64,000 bases of DNA from Vibrio ostreae. Lineage in GTDB: Bacteria; Pseudomonadota; Gammaproteobacteria; Enterobacterales; Vibrionaceae. Of this stretch, positions 9,563 to 17,146 are shown piece after piece (positions within the stretch are counted from its first letter, which is position 1; the number at the start of each line of letters is the position of its first letter). The notes beneath the pieces were generated by a model. The model did no database searches, was not told the DNA's origin, and saw only the letters and a program-made list of their open reading frames with translations. Location of the stretch: contig NZ_CP076642.1 in assembly GCF_019226825.1 (NCBI RefSeq), positions 124,001 through 188,000 of the forward strand, in the 5' to 3' direction. Position numbers and translations under genes: made by a program.

Positions 9563-9614
9563 TTGCATAAAAAAATGGCCCGCGTAGTATAGAGGTTTAG
9601 ATGGCTAAACGTCT
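9563..9614 (+). promoter_or_regulatory. Promoter with three tandem MetJ boxes
   Basis: Three contiguous 8-mers, AGAGGTTT (9591-9598), AGATGGCT (9599-9606) and AAACGTCT (9607-9614), each match the MetJ box AGACGTCT at 6, 6 and 7 of 8 positions. A plausible promoter (TTGCAT 9563-9568, 16 bases, TAGTAT 9585-9590) places them over the transcription start. MetJ with S-adenosylmethionine would block initiation, so the downstream lipoprotein should be expressed when methionine is scarce. Confidence 0.8.
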
Positions 9615-9640
9615 GTAACCTACAGCATACGGAGAGAGTA

Positions 9641-10444
9641 ATGAAAGGACTTAAGCGAGTCGGTCAATGGGCACTGGCTGCGGCATTGGTAGCAGGTTTG
9701 GCGGCCTGTGGTCAGAAAGAACATACTGAAATAAAAGTGGGTGCAACCGTTGGTCCTCATGCTCAGGTCGCTGAAGCGGTCGCCAAAGAAGCGGCGAAGC
9801 AGGGCTTAAACGTTAAAGTGGTCGAATTTTCTGACTACATTACGCCGAATGCGGCGCTGGAAGATGGCAGCATTGATCTCAACAGTTACCAGCATCAGCC
9901 TTTTCTCGATAACTACAACAGCAGCCACGATTCCCACCTGGTCTCAATTGGTCAGTCAATCCTGATGCGAATGGGAGTATATTCTAATAAGTACCACTCG
10001 CTGGATGAGTTACCACAAGGCGCCCGCATTGCGATTCCAAATGATCCGACCAATGGCGGACGTGGTTTGTTGCTGTTTGCTGATAGCAACCTGATTACCT
10101 TACGTGAAGGGGCTGGATTTAAGGCGACTCTGAACGATGTGGTTGAGAATCCGAAGGACTTTCAGTTTGTTGAAGTGGATGCCGCTCAGTTGCCACGCAC
10201 TCTGGATGATGTCGATGCTGCGGCAATTACGATGAACTATGTCATGTCAGCCGGGCTGGATCCGAAAAAGCAGGGGATTTATCTGGAATCCAAGCAGGCA
10301 CCTCTGGCGGTGATGGTAATTGCGGCGCGCGAGCAGGACAAAGACAACGAAGATTATAAAAAGTTCGTCCAGATTTATCAGTCTGAAGGCATCCGTGAAT
10401 ATATGCAGCAAGCCTTTAAAGGCACAATTGAGCCCGCTTTTTAA
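9641..10444 (+). CDS. metQ: MetQ/NlpA-type methionine-binding lipoprotein
   Basis: A 267-residue substrate-binding lipoprotein for methionine uptake. A signal peptide ends at the lipobox GLAAC with the lipidated cysteine at residue 23. The mature part has the NlpA-family features VGATVGPHAQVAEAV, DYITPNAALEDGSIDLNSYQH and IAIPNDPTNGGRGL. It stands alone: no MetN ATPase or MetI permease gene adjoins it, so it either works with a MetNI elsewhere or is a second binding protein. The MetJ boxes just upstream support methionine as ligand. GGAGAG precedes the ATG. Confidence 0.92.
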   Translation: MKGLKRVGQWALAAALVAGLAACGQKEHTEIKVGATVGPHAQVAEAVAKEAAKQGLNVKVVEFSDYITPNAALEDGSIDLNSYQHQPFLDNYNSSHDSHLVSIGQSILMRMGVYSNKYHSLDELPQGARIAIPNDPTNGGRGLLLFADSNLITLREGAGFKATLNDVVENPKDFQFVEVDAAQLPRTLDDVDAAAITMNYVMSAGLDPKKQGIYLESKQAPLAVMVIAAREQDKDNEDYKKFVQIYQSEGIREYMQQAFKGTIEPAF

Positions 10445-10464
10445 GGAGTTAGGGCTGACAACTC

Positions 10465-10500
10465 AACCGCTGTGGTTATCCATAGCGGTTTTTTATTTTT
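10465..10500 (+). terminator. Terminator after metQ
   Basis: AACCGCTGTGG pairs with CCATAGCGGTT across a short loop and is followed by TTTTATTTTT. It lies 20 bases after the metQ stop codon. Confidence 0.88.
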
Positions 10501-10643
10501 CCCGGTCTGGGAAATGGATCTCAGAATGACGAAACCTGAAAAATGCTGACTTGAGTCATGGTTACAGGCTGCTACATTTACTATTGTGCGGCTCAAAAAG
10601 TGCGCACCTTATTTGTGTGACCAACCAACTTAACGAGGTTTCT

Positions 10644-10883
10644 ATGCTAGGCGAAAATCACTCTTTAGCGCATGAGTATCCAGAACATATGGACACCATT
10701 TCCCAGTTAAGCGCGAGCGATGATACGTTTGCAGAAAATGCGTCAAATTACGATGCACTAGACAGAGAAATTAGAAAGTTAGAACTGCGAGGTGCACCGA
10801 TTGATGATCACAACATGAATTCGATGAAGCTCAACCGGGCAGAGCTGAAAGATTGGCTCCATTCCCGAATCATGAACGTCTGA
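10644..10883 (+). CDS. YdcH-family small protein (DUF465)
   Basis: A 79-residue cytoplasmic protein whose central part, ALDREIRKLELRGAPIDD, followed by MKLNRAELKDWLHSRI, matches the pattern of the DUF465/YdcH family, short helical-hairpin proteins of unknown function. The frame is open from 10551, but the ATG at 10644 has GAGG seven bases before it and starts the conserved region. It stands as a single gene between two terminators. Confidence 0.8.
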   Translation: MLGENHSLAHEYPEHMDTISQLSASDDTFAENASNYDALDREIRKLELRGAPIDDHNMNSMKLNRAELKDWLHSRIMNV

Positions 10884-10929
10884 AACCCGGCGACAATCAT
10901 CGGTTGGTAACCACAATACCAGCCCGCCA

Positions 10930-10957
10930 AACAGCCACCCTATGGGTGGTTGTTTGT
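10930..10957 (+). terminator. Terminator after the YdcH gene
   Basis: AACAGCCACCC, loop TAT and GGGTGGTTGTTT form a hairpin about 50 bases beyond the stop codon; the trailing TTTG-TTAT is a modest U tract. Confidence 0.75.
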
Positions 10958-11060
10958 TATCTGCGCTTTATACTGGTTTTATGCATCATTGCCGGTACAC
11001 GCCTCAGCGCGCTGATGGTAAACTGCGGCTCTGTTTTATTGAGTAGCTAAAGGTAATCTC

Positions 11061-11312
11061 ATGAACCCAATTATTGCGCTGTTGAAAGAGAACAACATCA
11101 GTGATCAGCAAATTCGCGAAGTGTTTCAGGCTCTGACCCAAAATCCTCTGATGGCGATGGCCACCATCAGCCAACTTGGTCTACCGCAGGAAAAACTGCA
11201 ACTGCTGATGGGCCAGGTGATGCAAAACCCGGCTTTGATTAAAGAAGCGGTAGAAGAACTTGGACTGGACTTCGCTAAAGTTGAAGAAGCAAAAGCGAAA
11301 CTACAACAATAA
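11061..11312 (+). CDS. Small DUF2999-like protein
   Basis: An 83-residue, alpha-helical cytoplasmic protein (starts NPIIALLKENNISDQQ, then NPLMAMATISQLGLPQEKL). It resembles the vibrio family annotated DUF2999; function unknown. Start ATG has AAAGG at about ten bases. Highly soluble, no cysteines, no signal peptide. It is a single gene followed by a hairpin and a short tandem repeat. Confidence 0.7.
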   Translation: MNPIIALLKENNISDQQIREVFQALTQNPLMAMATISQLGLPQEKLQLLMGQVMQNPALIKEAVEELGLDFAKVEEAKAKLQQ

Positions 11313-11334
11313 AGGTTGTCGTCAGTTCACAGTG

Positions 11335-11378
11335 AACCAGGCATTGCGTAGCTAAGACTCTACTCAACGCCTGGTTTT
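11335..11378 (+). terminator. Hairpin after the DUF2999-like gene
   Basis: AACCAGGC and GCCTGGTT form a stem with an extended, partly paired loop, followed by only TTTT. The T run also begins the first copy of the 19-bp repeat. It is a plausible but weak terminator; a better one follows at 11436. Confidence 0.55.
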
Positions 11379-11431
11379 AATAACAGCTGAGTGTTTTAAT
11401 AACAACTAAGTGTTTTAACCACAACTAAGTG
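11375..11431. repeat. Three tandem 19-bp repeats
   Basis: Copies at 11375-11393, 11394-11412 and 11413-11431 follow TTTTAAYMACARCTRAGTG with two to four differences between copies. The array lies between the hairpin of the DUF2999-like gene and the next terminator, in non-coding DNA. Confidence 0.85.
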
Positions 11432-11435
11432 ATGG

Positions 11436-11462
11436 AAAGGCTGCATGAGGCAGCCTTTTTAA
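11436..11462 (+). terminator. Rho-independent terminator
   Basis: GGCTGC (11439-11444), loop ATGAG, GCAGCC (11450-11455) and a T5 run, with flanking AAA. It probably ends the DUF2999-like transcript after the repeat array. Confidence 0.85.
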
Positions 11463-11525
11463 TCAGTATGATGCTTCGATTCACCCATAATCTCGGCGTA
11501 TCGTTAAGCTGTCGCCTGTTAGAGG

Positions 11526-11780
11526 CTACCGTCCTTTGAAGAACCGGTTGTAAACCAGCAACAAGACAATCGCACCGAGGGTCGCCGTCAATATACTGCC
11601 CAGATTAAAACCATTGGCGCCACCAAAACCCAGCACGCCGCCGATAAGTCCGCCGACAAAGGCACCACCGATACCTAACAACATTGTGGCTATCCAACCG
11701 CCGCCATCTCGTCCCGGCATCAGCCATTTTGCCAAAGCACCTGCAATTAAACCCAGAATGATCCACGCGATGATACCCAT
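11526..11780 (-). CDS. GlsB/YeaQ/YmgE-family small membrane protein
   Basis: An 84-residue inner-membrane protein with three predicted hydrophobic segments (residues 2-18, 28-50, 58-78). The glycine-rich pattern IAGALAKWLMPGRDGGGW and GGAFVGGLIGG is typical of the YeaQ/transglycosylase-associated family, linked to general stress responses. A GTG two codons upstream overlaps the ribosome-binding AAGGAG, so the ATG at 11780, five bases after it, is chosen. Confidence 0.88.
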   Translation of the reverse strand: MGIIAWIILGLIAGALAKWLMPGRDGGGWIATMLLGIGGAFVGGLIGGVLGFGGANGFNLGSILTATLGAIVLLLVYNRFFKGR

Positions 11781-11864
11781 ATGCACTCCTTATGTTGTTT
11801 TGTGTAAGCATAGTCTATGAGTGTCATAGTAAAATGGGCGCATGACAATTTTTGGTCAGCGTCC

Positions 11865-12548
11865 TTACTGACTGACATAACGCGAAGACGCGAGGAAAGA
11901 CTGGTGGATATGGGCTAGCATCATGTCCGAGGCTTCATGGGTCATACCTTTGATGACCGATTTGACGATTTCACCGTGCTCAACAAAAGACGAGCGCGCG
12001 CGATCGGCCAGTTTGAACTGCGCCCTGCGATAAGGGGCAACCTTAGCTCTGGCGCTGAGCACGGCTTCTTCCACATAACGGTTATGACAGCCATGGAACA
12101 GGGCCTCATGCAGTTTGATATTGGCTTTGTCATAGGCATCAATATTACCCGAGGTGACATGCTTATGGCTGTCAAGGTGGATGGCGAGCAGCTCTTCGCG
12201 TTCTTGCTGAGTCATCTTGACCGCAGCAAGTCGTACACACAGTGTTTCCATCTCGGCAACGTATTCAAACATTTCTGCCAGGCGGGATACAGGTACGGCA
12301 CTGACAAACACTCCGCGCCGATGACGATGTTCAACCAGGCCACTGGCGGTAAGCTGTTTCAGCGCCTCACGGACCGGAGTCCGCGAGACCTGGAAACGCT
12401 GCGCAAGCTGAGCCTCATCAAGGCGAGTACCTGCGGCAATCACTCCCGCCAGAATATCGTCGGAGAGCGCAATCCGGATACTGTCCGCCAGAGGCACCGA
12501 CGGGTCAGAGACCAGTGATGCCGACAGTGAATTAGGGTGTTCAGACAT
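11865..12548 (-). CDS. GntR-family (FCD) regulator of the adjacent TRAP transporter
   Basis: A 227-residue regulator. Residues 20-85 hold the winged HTH with the GntR signature RLDEAQLAQRFQVSRTPVREALKQL, and residues 95-220 an FCD ligand domain with likely metal/ligand histidines (HEALFHGCH, HEASDMMLAHIH). It is the last gene of a dctP-dctQ-dctM-regulator operon, 27 bases after the permease, with AAGGAG before the ATG. The palindrome CTTGTATACAAG upstream of dctP has the form bound by FCD-type GntR proteins, so autoregulation of the whole operon is likely. The inducer, presumably the transported organic acid, is unknown. Confidence 0.87.
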   Translation of the reverse strand: MSEHPNSLSASLVSDPSVPLADSIRIALSDDILAGVIAAGTRLDEAQLAQRFQVSRTPVREALKQLTASGLVEHRHRRGVFVSAVPVSRLAEMFEYVAEMETLCVRLAAVKMTQQEREELLAIHLDSHKHVTSGNIDAYDKANIKLHEALFHGCHNRYVEEAVLSARAKVAPYRRAQFKLADRARSSFVEHGEIVKSVIKGMTHEASDMMLAHIHQSFLASSRYVSQ

Positions 12549-12575
12549 TGGCTGATCTCCTTGATAGTCAGAGGG

Positions 12576-13865
12576 TTAACCAGCAATACCCGGCATAACC
12601 ACACTTGGCAGCCACAGACTGATCGCGGGGAAGACGTTAATCAGCACCAGCACAATCAGAGCCAGCCACACCAAGGGCAGTGACCCGCGCACGGCTTCGC
12701 CATAGCTGACGTTATCCAGACTGCTGGCGACGAACAGATTCATACCAAACGGTGGTGTGAACATACCAATCGCACAGTTCACACACAGAATCACACCAAG
12801 GTGAATCAAATCGATTCCTGCCGCCTGAGCCACCGAGACAACCAGTGGTACCAGAATGATCACAATCGAGTTCGGGTCCAGGAACATCCCGGCAATCAAC
12901 ACGATGCAGTTGATGATAAGCAGTAACATCAGTGGATTATCGCTGAGTTGGCCCAGAGCTGCCGACAGAGAATCGGTCAGGCTGGAAGTGGTCAGATACC
13001 AGGAGAATGCCGCAGCGGCAGAGACGATGATCATCACTTGGGTGGTGACGACTGAGCTGTCGACACACACTTTCCAGATGTCTTTCAGTGTCAGATCCCG
13101 ATAAACGAACAGACCGACCGCGGCGGAGTAGATAACCGCGACCGCAGCGGCCTCAGTCGGGGTAAACAAGCCGCTGTAAATACCGCCCAGAATAATGACC
13201 GGGATCGCCAGTCCCCAGATTGCTTCTCTGATTGCCGCCAGCAGCTCAGACATGTTCGGAAACGGCTGTGATTGCATACCGGCGCGGCGGGCGCGATAGT
13301 AACAGTAGGCAAGAAAAACCGAGCCGTACACGGCGCCGGCACCGATACCGGCCATAAAGAGTGCACCAATCGAAACCCCGGCCATGGCGCCGTACACAAT
13401 CATAAAAATGCTCGGCGGTATAATGATGCCCAATGCACCGGTCGCCATCAGCAAACCGACACTGAACTGGCGGTCATAGCCTTCTTTTAACATTGACGGC
13501 AGGATGAGGCGTCCGACTGAAACCACGGTCGCCGGGCTGGAGCCGGAAATGGCACCAAAGAACATCGAGCCGGTGACGGTTGTCATCGCCAGGCCACCGC
13601 GAAACGGGCCAACCAGCAACAGCGCGACTTTGAGAATACGCGCCGACAGGCCGCTGGTGCTCATCAGGTTGCCGGCCAGAATAAAGAGCGGGATCGCCAT
13701 GAGCGGAAAACTGTCCAGGCCGGAAAACATCCGTTGGATGATGAGCATCAGCGGAGTACTGCCGCCCAGGTGCAGCCCGATAAAGACGGCCAGGAGCAGG
13801 GCCACGAAGATAGGCAGGCCTAAAACCAGCAGCCCTGAAGTTAATGCAAAGAAACTGTAGCCCAT
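12576..13865 (-). CDS. dctM: TRAP transporter large permease (DctM type)
   Basis: A 429-residue integral membrane protein with about twelve hydrophobic segments, the ion-coupled channel subunit of a TRAP transporter. Typical stretches are PLFILAGNLMSTSGLSARIL, GAISGSSPATVVSVGRLILP, IIPPSIFMIVYGAMAGVSIG and FTPPFGMNLFVASS. The upstream GTG at 13871 is too close to GGGAG; the ATG at 13865 has it seven bases away. The dctQ stop codon lies three bases before this start, so the permeases are coupled. Confidence 0.93.
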   Translation of the reverse strand: MGYSFFALTSGLLVLGLPIFVALLLAVFIGLHLGGSTPLMLIIQRMFSGLDSFPLMAIPLFILAGNLMSTSGLSARILKVALLLVGPFRGGLAMTTVTGSMFFGAISGSSPATVVSVGRLILPSMLKEGYDRQFSVGLLMATGALGIIIPPSIFMIVYGAMAGVSIGALFMAGIGAGAVYGSVFLAYCYYRARRAGMQSQPFPNMSELLAAIREAIWGLAIPVIILGGIYSGLFTPTEAAAVAVIYSAAVGLFVYRDLTLKDIWKVCVDSSVVTTQVMIIVSAAAAFSWYLTTSSLTDSLSAALGQLSDNPLMLLLIINCIVLIAGMFLDPNSIVIILVPLVVSVAQAAGIDLIHLGVILCVNCAIGMFTPPFGMNLFVASSLDNVSYGEAVRGSLPLVWLALIVLVLINVFPAISLWLPSVVMPGIAG

Positions 13866-13867
13866 GA

Positions 13868-14374
13868 TCACGCTCCCACGTAGACGTTTTCGCTTTGTTG
13901 TTTCGGCTGTTTAAACAGCGCCAGCAAAGATTCACTGATGCGGATAAACATACAGACAGAACTGACCGGAATAGCCAGATAGAACCAGTACATCGGCAGC
14001 TCCATCGCCGACGATAACTGGCCGAACATCATCATGCGCGACGCCAGTTGCCAACCAAACCAGGCGAGCAAAAAGGTAGTGATCAGGCAGAGCACGCAGA
14101 TCAGGATCTGAAATGGCTTTTGCAGCGCTTTGGGGAGCACTTGCTTGATGACATCAATACTGATGTGTGCGTTATTGCGAAAGGCGATGCTACTGGCCAT
14201 AAACACCATCCAGATAATGGCGTAACGTACGCTCTCTTCAGCCCAACTAAATGAGGTATTGAAAACGGAGCGGGCGATAATCTGGCTAAACAGCATTCCC
14301 GATGCGTAGATGATCAAAACACCGACGATGGTGTTCTCAAAAAGGGCCAGCAGGCGGCTGAGTTTATTCCACAT
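13868..14374 (-). CDS. dctQ: TRAP transporter small permease (DctQ type)
   Basis: A 168-residue protein with four membrane segments (about 14-34, 50-66, 88-110, 128-148) and the DctQ hallmarks FSWAEESVRYAIIWMVF and FRNNAHISIDV. It would pair with the large permease just downstream. The ATG at 14374 is preferred to the one at 14380 because GGGAG is seven bases upstream. Confidence 0.92.
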   Translation of the reverse strand: MWNKLSRLLALFENTIVGVLIIYASGMLFSQIIARSVFNTSFSWAEESVRYAIIWMVFMASSIAFRNNAHISIDVIKQVLPKALQKPFQILICVLCLITTFLLAWFGWQLASRMMMFGQLSSAMELPMYWFYLAIPVSSVCMFIRISESLLALFKQPKQQSENVYVGA

Positions 14375-14464
14375 AAGCATTCTCCCGGGGGCAGCCCCGG
14401 GATCCTCGTTGAATAGTGATAATCGGAGGTGAAATGGTTGACGGAGACTGTAGTTGCCAGTCCG

Positions 14465-15469
14465 TTACATTTCAGACAGTTGGCTTAGTTTTGCCTGAGC
14501 ACGATCGAGCAAACCTTGACTCAGCTTAGCGCCAAACTCCTGATAAACAGGAGACATCGCATTGCGGAATTCGCCCAGCTGTTCAGGAGTCAGTGAGATA
14601 ACTTCGGTGCTGCCTGCCTGTTTAATGCCGTTCAGGTAGACTTCCTCGCGTGCAATTGAACGTTCACGCTGGTAGTGACCGGCTTCGCGTGCGGCCGCAA
14701 TAAGCAGTTGTTGATTTTTGGCCGACTGGCTGTCGAACCAGATCTTGCTGAATACGAATGCGGTACCGAGGTAACCGTGATTAGTTAACATCAGATCCTT
14801 TTGCACTTCATAGAATTTCATTTGTGAAATCGAAACCAGCGGGTTCTCCTGACACTCCACCACACCCTGTTGTAGGGCGGTGTAAGTTTCACTGAATGCG
14901 ATCGGCACCGGGTTTGAACCCAGGGCCTTGTACTGGGAAATCAGCAGTGGACTTTCCATTACACGAACTTTGCGATCCTGCATATCCGCAGGCTTGGTAA
15001 TTGGGTCATTACAGGTCATCTGTTTAAAACCACTTTCCCAGAACATCGCCGGCTCAAAACCTGACGAGCGCAGGCCAGACAGCACTTCATCACCGATTTC
15101 ACCATCAAGAAACTGGTAGGCAACTTTGCGGCTCGGGAACAGGAATGGCATGTCAATCAGCTGCAGATCTTTATCAAAGCCACTCAATTTTGCCGTTGGA
15201 ATCGGAGCCGCCTGAACGGCACCAAACTGCATTTGCTGAGCGACTTCCACATCGTTACCGAGCGCGTTATTGGCGTAGATTTTGACTTCATACTGACCGT
15301 CAGAGCGGGCTTCGACCAATTGCTTAAAGCGTTCAATGCCTTCCTGCTGCGCGCTGTCTTCCGTCATATCGCTGTGTACTTTAATTAACGTTGCGGAGTA
15401 AGCATTCATACTCATAGCAGAGAATGAAAGAGCAAGGGTGCTGAACATAAATTTTAAACTGTTTTTCAT
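14465..15469 (-). CDS. dctP: TRAP transporter substrate-binding protein (DctP type)
   Basis: A 334-residue periplasmic binding protein. An N-terminal signal peptide (KNSLKFMFSTLALSFSAMS...AYSA) precedes a mature part with HSDMTEDSAQQEG, DRKVRVMESPLLISQYKALG and TALQQGVVECQENPL. The arginine in KVRVMES is the family's carboxylate-binding residue, so the ligand is an organic acid that cannot be named from sequence. The frame is open upstream, but the ATG at 15469 has GAGGA and the signal peptide begins there. First gene of the operon; upstream lie the GntR-type palindromes. Confidence 0.92.
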   Translation of the reverse strand: MKNSLKFMFSTLALSFSAMSMNAYSATLIKVHSDMTEDSAQQEGIERFKQLVEARSDGQYEVKIYANNALGNDVEVAQQMQFGAVQAAPIPTAKLSGFDKDLQLIDMPFLFPSRKVAYQFLDGEIGDEVLSGLRSSGFEPAMFWESGFKQMTCNDPITKPADMQDRKVRVMESPLLISQYKALGSNPVPIAFSETYTALQQGVVECQENPLVSISQMKFYEVQKDLMLTNHGYLGTAFVFSKIWFDSQSAKNQQLLIAAAREAGHYQRERSIAREEVYLNGIKQAGSTEVISLTPEQLGEFRNAMSPVYQEFGAKLSQGLLDRAQAKLSQLSEM

Positions 15470-15500
15470 CGGAATCCTCGTACCTGTCCTTGGTGGGTGT

Positions 15501-15620
15501 CTTGTATACAAGAGCAATATGGATGCCAGATGGTTAAATTTATAAATAACAATAACTTACATTGTTTACCCTTGTATAGCTGCACTAATAATGTGCAAAT
15601 ATTCTGCATTGTATACTTAT
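15501..15620. promoter_or_regulatory. GntR-type operator cluster upstream of dctP
   Basis: A perfect 12-bp palindrome, CTTGTATACAAG, lies at 15501-15512, 32 bases before the dctP start. Related sequences follow at 15571 (CTTGTATAGC) and 15609-15616 (TTGTATAC). FCD-type GntR repressors commonly bind TTGTATACAA sites, and the operon encodes such a regulator. The remaining gap up to 15776 shows no gene. Confidence 0.7.
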
Positions 15621-15776
15621 TGTAGGGCAGGCATGACGGCACTCGGCTCTTACGGGATAGACAGGTACGCGTGAGACTGAGATCGGAAGCTGACAGCTAC
15701 TGAGTGAGACAATAACGGTCACTCTTTGCCGGCTTTAAATCCGCTGGCGGGATTTATACGCTTTAATATAGAGAGG

Positions 15777-15859
15777 CGTTTCAACAAATAGCGTTTTTCA
15801 ACACATATCGTTTTTCAAAAAATAGGGTTTTTCAGTAAATATGGCTTTTCAAGAAACAT
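15777..15859. repeat. Five degenerate 17-bp tandem repeats
   Basis: Units at 15777-15791 (15 bases), 15792-15808, 15809-15825, 15826-15842 and 15843-15859 share SGTTTTTCAAnAMATAK. They lie in the non-coding gap between dctP and the next gene, about 80 bases before the 127-residue protein. No open frame covers them. Confidence 0.8.
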
Positions 15860-15935
15860 GACTTTTAGACCAATTGATTGCCAAGCCATATGATTATCTA
15901 AGTAATAAGACTTTCCCAAAACAGAGGAGGTATCC

Positions 15936-16319
15936 ATGTTGCATCATCTCAATCATCGACTGACTACGGTGGCTGAAAGTCTGGCAGAGTTCACTGGCAT
16001 GATAACGCCGTATCTGACTGCCGGGGTCTGTACCTGCACCACCCACCAGAATCGGGTGGAATTTGAATATCAGCATGACCTGAGTTTTGAACAGGCCGCC
16101 GAGCAGGGAGAACGGCTGCTGAGCTTGTTCTGCTTCCCGCTCAGTTCTGATTCAGCGCAGCAAGTGAATCTGCTGGTAGATATTGCGGGCCAGGAACACA
16201 CGACGCGGCTGCATTTTGATCTGACCACCCCGCAGGGCAGCGATTTACTGCTGCGCTACGTATGTGAAGAATTGTTGGCTTATTTTCAGCAACAGGCCGC
16301 AGAAAACAAACAACATTAA
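15936..16319 (+). CDS. Hypothetical protein, 127 residues
   Basis: Not recognised. A cytoplasmic protein without signal peptide or membrane segments, acidic (many E, D, Q), containing VCTCTTH near residue 31 and a C-terminal glutamine-rich helix LLAYFQQQAAENKQH. A strong GAGGAGG seven bases before the ATG and a normal composition argue that it is translated. It stands alone between a tandem repeat array and a convergent LysE-type exporter gene 13 bases away. Function unknown. Confidence 0.7.
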   Translation: MLHHLNHRLTTVAESLAEFTGMITPYLTAGVCTCTTHQNRVEFEYQHDLSFEQAAEQGERLLSLFCFPLSSDSAQQVNLLVDIAGQEHTTRLHFDLTTPQGSDLLLRYVCEELLAYFQQQAAENKQH

Positions 16320-16332
16320 CAGCAGGAGAGCT

Positions 16333-16947
16333 TTATCCTGCGTAGCTTACGATGATTTCGCTGATGACCGGTAAGACGGAGATGATCAGCAGGGCGGCCA
16401 TACAAAGGTTAAACCAGCGCATGTAGGTCACATTGTCGAGATAACGACGCAGTATTGACCCAAACATCAGCCATACCCCGACACAGGGAAAAGAAACAAT
16501 CAGGAACGTGGTGGCAATAGTGAGATTTTGCTGCGTGAACTGGTCTCCGACTGTGGTAAACGCAGATATTGCGCCTATTGCCACCACCCACGCTTTCGCA
16601 TTGATCCACTGAAACAGTACTCCCTTGATAAAACCGAACGGCTGTGCATGTCGACCGCTCTGCCCAACGGTCCCGCTGCGGGCGATAAGGCAGGCCAGAT
16701 AAAGTAAATACAAAGTTCCGGCGACTTTAATCAGCAAATTCAATCCGGGAAATAGGTTGAACAACTGCGCAAACCCCAGACCAACTAGCAGCAACATCAG
16801 GGCGAAGCCGATACAGATCCCACTCAGTAGTGGAATGCTTTTGCGTACGCCGAAATTAAGTCCGGATGTCATTACCATTATATTGTTAGGCCCAGGAGTG
16901 ACGGATGACGAGATGGCGAACAGCACCACAGATAAAATGTATTCCAT
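16333..16947 (-). CDS. LysE/RhtB-family amino acid exporter
   Basis: A 204-residue membrane protein with six hydrophobic segments. The N-terminal signature SSVTPGPNNIMVMTSG and GFIKGVLFQWINAKAW mark the LysE/RhtB translocator family, which exports amino acids or derivatives. It is divergent from an XRE-cupin regulator, a frequent arrangement for regulated exporters; the 199-base gap between them carries TTATCG-type boxes. Substrate unknown. Confidence 0.88.
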   Translation of the reverse strand: MEYILSVVLFAISSSVTPGPNNIMVMTSGLNFGVRKSIPLLSGICIGFALMLLLVGLGFAQLFNLFPGLNLLIKVAGTLYLLYLACLIARSGTVGQSGRHAQPFGFIKGVLFQWINAKAWVVAIGAISAFTTVGDQFTQQNLTIATTFLIVSFPCVGVWLMFGSILRRYLDNVTYMRWFNLCMAALLIISVLPVISEIIVSYAG

Positions 16948-17006
16948 AGATGAATGTATTTCCTTGCTGGCAGACGATAACAGTAGCGCTATACTGCAAT
17001 GGATTA

Positions 17007-17043
17007 TTTATCGTATTAAATGTTCGATAAAAAGAACGATAAA
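17007..17043. promoter_or_regulatory. Candidate operator in the exporter/XRE divergent region
   Basis: TTTATCGT (17007-17014) is repeated inverted as ACGATAAA (17036-17043), with a further CGATAA at 17025-17030. The boxes sit between the divergent exporter and XRE-cupin genes. Binding by that regulator is inference. Confidence 0.45.
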
Positions 17044-17146
17044 GTGATATTGGACAGCGTTGAATAGATTGTCAAATAAAACGTTTGACCAATTTAATGA
17101 ACGGTTCCAAAGTGAGAGTTTACACACAACAGGATAATTATGAGTT

